64,000 nucleotides of DNA, taken from contig JAFKAC010000002.1 in the NCBI GenBank assembly GCA_025766275.1, positions 2,294,001-2,358,000 on the forward strand, given 5' to 3'. Numbering within the stretch: the stretch's first letter is position 1; every line of letters begins with the position of its first letter. Positions 60,083-64,000 of the stretch are shown here, one piece after another. The notes beneath the pieces were generated by a model. That model did no database searches, was not told the DNA's origin, and saw only the letters and a list, made by a program, of their open reading frames with translations. The DNA is from Lactarius indigo. Taxonomy: Eukaryota; Basidiomycota; Agaricomycetes; Russulales; Russulaceae. A program made the translations under genes and the position numbers.

Positions 60083-63000
60083 ATGTCATCAAATAACATC
60101 AAGGTCATCTGTCGGTGCGTAGGCCCGCATCCTTCTTGGTCGCTAGATCTGCTTATGATCTCCATCCTGCTATTCCCAATAGATTTCGTCCACCAAATGC
60201 TTTAGAAATAAGAGAAGGCAGTGAAGTTATCGTCTCATTTGACGACAACCTACAGACCGTTCAGCTTCGTTCTGCGCAAGTCAGCTCAGGGCCTGAGAAG
60301 GATGGTTTCACTTTCGATAGAGTCTTCCCTATGGGAACGAAACAGCACGAGGTCTTTGACTACGGGGTCAAAGAGTTGAGTCTTCCCGCTCTTTCAATTA
60401 CGTCTCGATAGTTACAGTTCCGGTTTTCTAGAATTGTAAAAGGTGTGTGACACAAGCCGTCTATCCTGCAGTATCCACACACTCTCGCATGCAGCTAATC
60501 ATATATACCAGATGTCCTTGATGGCTATAATGGGACGGTCTTTGCCTACGGGCAAACGGGGAGCGGAAAGACTTTTACGATGATGGTGCGTCTTTTTCCC
60601 ATCATACTTGGAACATGTAGCTCAATGACCTCAAGGGTGCTGACATAGATTCAGAAGAGCTGAAAGGAATAATTCCCCGTATCACTGAACAGATATTCCA
60701 ATCTATTGTAGAGTCGGACGCGCACTTAGAGTATTTTGTGAAGGTGTCCTACATGGAGATATACCTGGAACGTATTAGGGACTTGCTGCAACGTGAGTGC
60801 AACTAAATATCTTCCATTCTATGCTAACTCGCTTTAACTCAGCACAAAATGACAACCTTCAGATACACGAGGAAAAGTCGAAGGGCGTATACGTGAAGAG
60901 TCTATCCGATTACTATGTCAGTAGTGCTCGTGAGGTCTATGAGATCATGAGGCAAGGTGGCGCTGCTCGTGTTGTTACATCTACAAGTAAGTTGCCGTTT
61001 CTTAAGCACCTACACGATTTTGGAGGTCCCGTCTCTCATAGATATGAACGCCGAAAGTTCGCGCTCTCATTCCATCTTCCTTATTACGATCAGCCAGAGG
61101 AACACGGAAACTGGCGCCCAGAAGACTGGAAACTTGTACCTCGTGGATCTAGCTGGCTCTGAGAAGGTCGGAAAGACTGGTGCTTCCGGCCAGACCCTTG
61201 AAGAAGCAAAGAAGATCAACAAGTCTCTTTCTGCTCTCGGGATGGTAATCAATGCGCTGACCGAAAAGGTGCGTCCTTTTTCACAATGGTCAAGGTACCT
61301 GCCGAGCGTTTGGGGTGTTCTTTAGGACAAAGCATATACCTTATCGGGACTCCAAACTTACCCGCATATTACAAGAATCCCTTGGTGGTAACTCACGCAC
61401 CACACTGATCATCAACTGTTCACCAGCCTCCTTTAACGAGGCAGAGACCCTGTCCACACTTCGCTTCGGGATCCGGGCAAAGTCAATCAAGAATACTGCC
61501 CGTGTGAACGCAGAGCTCTCACCACTTGAGCTCAAGGCACTCCTCCAGAAGGCACAGATTTCCAGCGCCTCCTACCAGAAAGCAGATCGCTGCCCTCGAA
61601 GCGGAACTCGCCGTATGGCGTGCCGGGGGAAGCGTCGATCCATCAGAGTACGCCCCGATCACCGGAGACAAGGTGGGCTCAACCACGGCCCCGAAGAGGA
61701 CACCTACTTCACCAACACCTTCAAGTTCGACAACTCGCAGCGCAACACCCGTCAACCCTACTCTAGAGGGCTTGAAGGATTTGGACAGCCGGCCACAGAC
61801 TCCTACGGTGATAGGGCTGGACAAGGACGAGAGAGAAGAGTTTTTGAAACGCGAGAACGAGCTCAGTGACCAACTTGCTGAACGCGAGGGAGCGCTTGTG
61901 GCTGCTGAGAAACTTGTCAAAGAGTTGAAGGAAGAACTAGCCTTTCTTAAAGAGCAGGAAGCAGCTTCCTCCAAGGTGAGACTCAGCTGAAGTGACAAGG
62001 CACGGAGTGACCGATGTGGACGGTGTTTCAGGAAAACAAGGCAATGTCCGTACAACTCAACGAGCTTCGTCTCCAGGTCGAGAAGCTTGAATTCGACAAC
62101 AAAGAGGGTGTCATCACTGTTGACATTCTCAAGGAGCAGAATGCGGACGCTAAGAATGAGCTGGAGGAGTTCAAACGAACTATCGCCGAGCTCAAGTCCT
62201 CTCAGAGGGATCCTACTGCCGACGACAAGGAGAAGAAGAAGCAAGAGAAGATGGCACTGATGATGGCACAGTTTGACATGGTGAGTGTCATGACCCGTAA
62301 TCTCATGGTGCCGAGTAATTTCAAATCCCACAGCAAGGAACGTTTTCTGAGAAAGACGAACAACTACGTCAGATAATTACTAAGCTCGATGCCATCGAGT
62401 CAGAGTCAAGTGCACCATCCCTGACCACCGAAGATGTCACGCAAATCCGCCGACAGCTCGCTGAGGGTCAATCCCTTGTCCGTGAAACAGTAGAACGCCT
62501 TCGTCAGAAGCAGGAGGAGAGCGACCTTATCACACGACGGAAGGACGAATTGGAGAGCCGTCTTAGTACCTTGGAGGCAGAATATGAGGAGTTGCTAGGT
62601 ACTGTAGCCCATTCTGCTCTAAAGCACACTGATTCATTATTCGTTTAGAGAAAATCATTCACGATGAAGAAGCCAGCAATGCAGACATTGCACGATCAAC
62701 CGCCGAACTTAAGGTGAGGTAGCTGGATATAGCATTTTTGTTCCCGTTGATGAATTTGCTGGGTGTATTTGCAGAACAAATTGGAGGCTCAGTACGCGTC
62801 GAAGCGTGAGGCCCAACAAAGTGAGGTCGCTGATCTGAAGCAACAACTGGAGATGAAGAACAGCGAGGTCCGGAGTTTGAATGCTTCGATTGACAGCCTC
62901 AAGAGCGTCAATGAGGAGCTAAAGGTTGGTTTCATCCTCGTATTGTAGATTATTCCTTTGACCCCTTTCCAGCGTGCCTTCGCTGTTACGTCCGCAGGCA

Positions 63001-63890
63001 TCGAGGGTGGGAAGAACTTAGCGGAGAGCGCCCAAGACCTTGAGCGGACGCGCAAAGCTATTAATGTTCAACTTGCAGAGTTTGACGGCGTCAAGAAATC
63101 GCTCATGCGCGATCTGCAGAATCGCTGCGAAAAGGTCGTCGAACTTGAAATACAGTTAGATGAGATCAAGGAGCAGTATAACAACGTGATCCGGAACAGT
63201 AACTCAAAGGCGCAACAGAAGAAGATGGCTTTCTTGGAGCGGAATCTTGAGCAGCTGACGCTGGTTCAGAAGCAGGTATTGTCCTATTTCTCGTGACTGA
63301 CTTGATGACTTAATCTTACACGCTTTGCTCAAGTTGGTTGACCAGAACTCCGCTCTGAAGAAGGAGGCTGGGATCGCTGAACGAAAGCTACTTGCGAGGA
63401 ATGAGCGAATACAAAATCTCGAGGCCTTACTTCAAGACGCGGACCGTCGGCTGGCCCTGCAGAACCAGAAGTTTGAAGCACAACTTCAAGCAGTCAAGGA
63501 TCGACTGGATCAAGCAAGAGGTATTTGGTTTGTTTCAACCTCATCACAGAACTTATACTCCGTTCTTTTCAGCACAAAAAGCCGCGACACCTTCTCCTCT
63601 TAGTTTCGCGGGGAGAATTGCAAAACCCCTGCGTGGTGGTGGCGGTGGGGTTGTGCCTAATACGACGATCCAGACTCCAACTAGTCCGCCTGTCTCCGTA
63701 AACCCACTGTCTAGGCTCCAAAATGAGGATGGGTACGTTAGCCTCTTCTTCGTGTGGTGGTTTCGCACTTAGCCGAAATTCTACATTTTCAGGGGAGGTA
63801 AGTTTTCTGCGTGTTGCATTTTCCTTTTCTCATTTACGCATCATTGTGTGCATAGGCAAGCGCGCTTCATGGTTCTTCCAGTCACGTTAA
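60083..63890 (+). CDS. Conventional kinesin heavy chain (kinesin-1), with micro-exons and one apparent frameshift
   Basis: ATG 60083 ([11 protein letters not shown]) is spliced to [20 protein letters not shown]. An 11-nt exon (60432-60442) supplies the residues between FDYGVK and [20 protein letters not shown] (P-loop). Then [76 protein letters not shown] and [20 protein letters not shown]. At 61579-61581 an AAA run appears to need only AA to join [15 protein letters not shown] to [17 protein letters not shown]. The stalk carries [20 protein letters not shown] and several coiled coils. A 5-nt exon (gggag, about 63793-63797) joins the tail to [11 protein letters not shown], stop 63888-63890. 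Fungal kinesin-1 carries vesicles along microtubules towards the hyphal tip and has no light chain. Confidence 0.92.
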
Positions 63891-64000
63891 CTGGCTGTAT
63901 TATTTGCTCTCTCCCTGTTTTACTGCTATACCCGACGCTAGTTGTACGTTCTATCATTCGTCATACATTACATCTACCAACTGGCACACTCATCCCCAAT

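Overview
The window is nuclear DNA from a filamentous basidiomycete, most likely an agaricomycete. Genes are dense, on both strands, and split by many 45-65 nt GT-AG introns, some of which leave very small exons. There are no bacterial operons, phage genes, CRISPR arrays, rRNA or convincing tRNA genes. Protein families such as fungal Hv1, MCH1, MSS51, the CHORD-CS protein, and both kinesin-5 and fungal kinesin-1 fit this placement. No intact transposon was recognised.

Layout. 1-6.6 kb: N-terminus of a NOP2-like nucleolar protein, a FUN14 mitochondrial protein, then a diverged tandem segmental duplication (about 1.7-3.7 and 3.85-5.8 kb). Each unit carries a secreted HNH nuclease gene; copy 1 has a frameshift and copy 2 is intact. 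A proline-rich single-pass membrane protein follows. 7.7-10.3 kb: Hv1 voltage-gated proton channel and an unrecognised multi-pass membrane protein. 10.6-20.9 kb: aspartate aminotransferase, a small AN1 zinc-finger protein, plasma-membrane syntaxin (Sso1-like), argininosuccinate lyase and an MCH1-type transporter. 20.9-31.3 kb: ECO1 cohesin acetyltransferase, the 7-kb NADH-dependent glutamate synthase gene GLT1, and LST8 of the TOR complexes. 31.3-44.2 kb: a 2.4-kb stretch without a confident gene, a membrane-anchored SDR-like protein, an ALKBH7-like oxygenase, a mitochondrial-carrier-like protein, a CHORD-CS co-chaperone, mitochondrial IF-2 and a mitochondrial scramblase. 44.2-54.8 kb: CDC45, MSS51, an M13 (neprilysin-type) metallopeptidase, HIS3, and an AlkB-type oxygenase with a GRF zinc finger. 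55.3-63.9 kb: kinesin-5, ELF1 and conventional kinesin heavy chain.

Themes. Three nitrogen genes (aspartate aminotransferase, argininosuccinate lyase, glutamate synthase) and HIS3 share the window, and GLT1 lies next to LST8. Mitochondrial functions are frequent (FUN14, ALKBH7-like, carrier, IF-2, scramblase, MSS51). Several gene pairs are divergent from 100-230 bp intergenic regions.

Caution for readers. At least six single-base frameshifts interrupt otherwise well-conserved coding sequences (aspartate aminotransferase, GLT1, carrier twice, IF-2, kinesin heavy chain), with a seventh in HNH copy 1. For housekeeping genes the simplest explanation is residual assembly indels. Gene ends and introns were read by eye from splice consensus and reading-frame continuity, so individual exon borders are approximate unless stated.
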